In this document: positions 4,348 to 5,180 of the stretch, in pieces
Position numbering within the stretch: position 1 is the stretch's first letter
Layout of the letters: each line of letters begins with the position of its first letter
Assembly: GCA_009776695.1 (NCBI GenBank)
Contig: WRNI01000013.1
Span: 1 to 5,180, forward strand
DNA length: 5,180 nucleotides
Direction of reading: 5' to 3'
Source: Methanomassiliicoccaceae archaeon
Lineage (GTDB): Archaea; Thermoplasmatota; Thermoplasmata; Methanomassiliicoccales; Methanomethylophilaceae
The notes under the pieces: generated by a model
The model's database searches: none
Told to the model about the DNA's origin: nothing
The model's input: the letters and a program-made list of their open reading frames with translations, nothing else
Position numbers and translations under genes: made by a program

Positions 4348-5180
4348 ATGAAGAAGGAAATGAGCGCGTTCGATGTGCGTTCCGTCGTTAACGAAATGGC
4401 CGTACTCGAAGGGGCGCATATGGACAAGATATTCCATTGGGGCGCAGGGAACGTATTATTCAGGATGAACGTTCAGGGACAGGGCAAGAAGGAACTGTTC
4501 TTCGGCGACAAGAAATGGCTTTATCTTCCGGAAGAAAAGCCCGACACGCCGGCGGCGCCCACGTCATTCGCCTCATTCCTCAGGAAATATGTTGATAACG
4601 CACGCATAGGAAAGATAAAACAGGCGGGCTTCGACAGGATCGTCATCGTCGAGCTTTTAAAATCGGAGGCAACGTATGAACTTATATTCGAGATGTTCGG
4701 CGGCGGTAATGTCCTTCTCGTATCCGACGGAAAAATATTGAACTGCCTTACCCACAAAGCAAGACGCGACCGAATAACAAGACCCGGTGAGGACTACGTA
4801 ATGCCGAGATCGCGCTTCGATCCCACGTCCTCTGAGTTCGGTCATTTTCAGCAGCTCATTATGAGCTCTTCAACCGATCTTGTCAGAACGTTGGCGATGG
4901 ACGCCAATCTCGGAGGGCAGTATGCTGAGGAGATATGCAAACGCACCGGGATCCCCAAGGATAAAAGACCGTCCGATCTGAATGACGATGACATCGTCAA
5001 AATACACGCATCAATGAATGATATCGTCTCGTCCGCATTATCGTCGAAGGAGGCGATAATGTACAGGGACGGTGACGACATCATAGATATCGCGCCCGTT
5101 GAGCTTGAGATATATGGTAATTATGAGAAAGAGATGTTCGCTTCCGTTTCTTCTGCGATAGCCTCTATGATCGCGTCCGC
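4348..5180 (+). CDS. rqcH: RqcH/NEMF (NFACT) ribosome quality control protein, N-terminal part
   Basis: The frame is open from ATG 4348 to the window end, giving 277 codons of a protein usually about 600-700 residues long. RqcH/NEMF/Rqc2 proteins bind stalled 50S/60S-peptidyl-tRNA complexes and elongate the nascent chain without mRNA (Ala tails in bacteria and archaea, Ala/Thr in yeast). NFACT-N features are visible: MSAFDVRSVVNEM at the start, GAHMDKIF (22-29), SFLRKYV (76-82), GFDRIV (94-99) with the D96-R97 pair needed for tailing in B. subtilis RqcH, LIFEMFGGGNVLLV (112-125), and the helix-hairpin-helix LGGQYAEEICKRTGI (188-202). ATG 4348 gives the common archaeal MKKEMS-type start, and a TATA box 27 bp upstream predicts a leaderless mRNA. 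The coiled-coil and NFACT-R parts lie beyond the window. Older annotations call it fibronectin-binding protein A. Confidence 0.93.
   Translation, partial: MKKEMSAFDVRSVVNEMAVLEGAHMDKIFHWGAGNVLFRMNVQGQGKKELFFGDKKWLYLPEEKPDTPAAPTSFASFLRKYVDNARIGKIKQAGFDRIVIVELLKSEATYELIFEMFGGGNVLLVSDGKILNCLTHKARRDRITRPGEDYVMPRSRFDPTSSEFGHFQQLIMSSSTDLVRTLAMDANLGGQYAEEICKRTGIPKDKRPSDLNDDDIVKIHASMNDIVSSALSSKEAIMYRDGDDIIDIAPVELEIYGNYEKEMFASVSSAIASMIAS

Noticed and set aside
4521..5084. Three minus-strand open frames (62-78 codons) within the rqcH region
   Set aside because: They are shadows of the open RqcH frame, which runs off the window and shows clear NFACT-N motifs.
1..5180. CRISPR array, insertion sequence or integrase gene
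   Set aside because: I saw no regularly spaced repeats, transposase or tyrosine-recombinase motifs on either strand; the only direct repeat noted is the tRNA-end pair.

Overview
The window reads as archaeal chromosome. Genes that open a transcription unit have a TATA-like box about 25 bp before the start codon and no room for a 5' leader. One of the two tRNA genes lacks an encoded CCA. The last gene is an archaeal-type RqcH/NEMF protein with a characteristic N-terminus. A [NiFe]-hydrogenase maturation gene (hypE), balanced base composition and exclusive TGA stops would suit a H2-using methanogen of the Thermoplasmata (Methanomassiliicoccales-like). The lineage is inferred from general impression, not from a search.

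Layout: (1) 1-36, the Gly-rich C-terminal tail of a + strand protein. (2) 57-905, a minus-strand block: an intact tRNA-Arg(UCG) at 831-905, then a two-gene mntA-hepT (MNT/HEPN) toxin-antitoxin cassette at 770-101, then a degenerate second copy of the 3' half of the same tRNA at 61-96. The two tRNA ends share a perfect 26-bp direct repeat 770 bp apart. This looks like the footprint of site-specific integration into a tRNA 3' end, with little but the toxin-antitoxin pair left between the att-like repeats. (3) 985-4154, a + strand operon-like run: hypE, a DUF1015 (COG4198) protein and an SPL-type radical SAM protein (COG1533). (4) 4170-4244, a minus-strand tRNA-Thr(GGU) with encoded CCA, convergent with the radical SAM gene. 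(5) 4245-4347, a compact divergent promoter region with an 11-bp inverted repeat carrying near-mirror BRE/TATA elements. (6) 4348 to the window end, the first 277 codons of an rqcH/NEMF homologue.

How the parts may work together: MntA and HepT are expected to act as an antitoxin-toxin pair, HepT being a HEPN RNase and MntA silencing it by AMPylation. HypE supplies the Fe-cyanide ligand chemistry for [NiFe] hydrogenases; the roles of its two downstream neighbours are unknown. RqcH belongs to ribosome-associated quality control and shares its intergenic promoter region with tRNA-Thr.

The strongest candidate for something noteworthy is the tRNA-bracketed, integrase-less toxin-antitoxin unit of exactly 770 bp.
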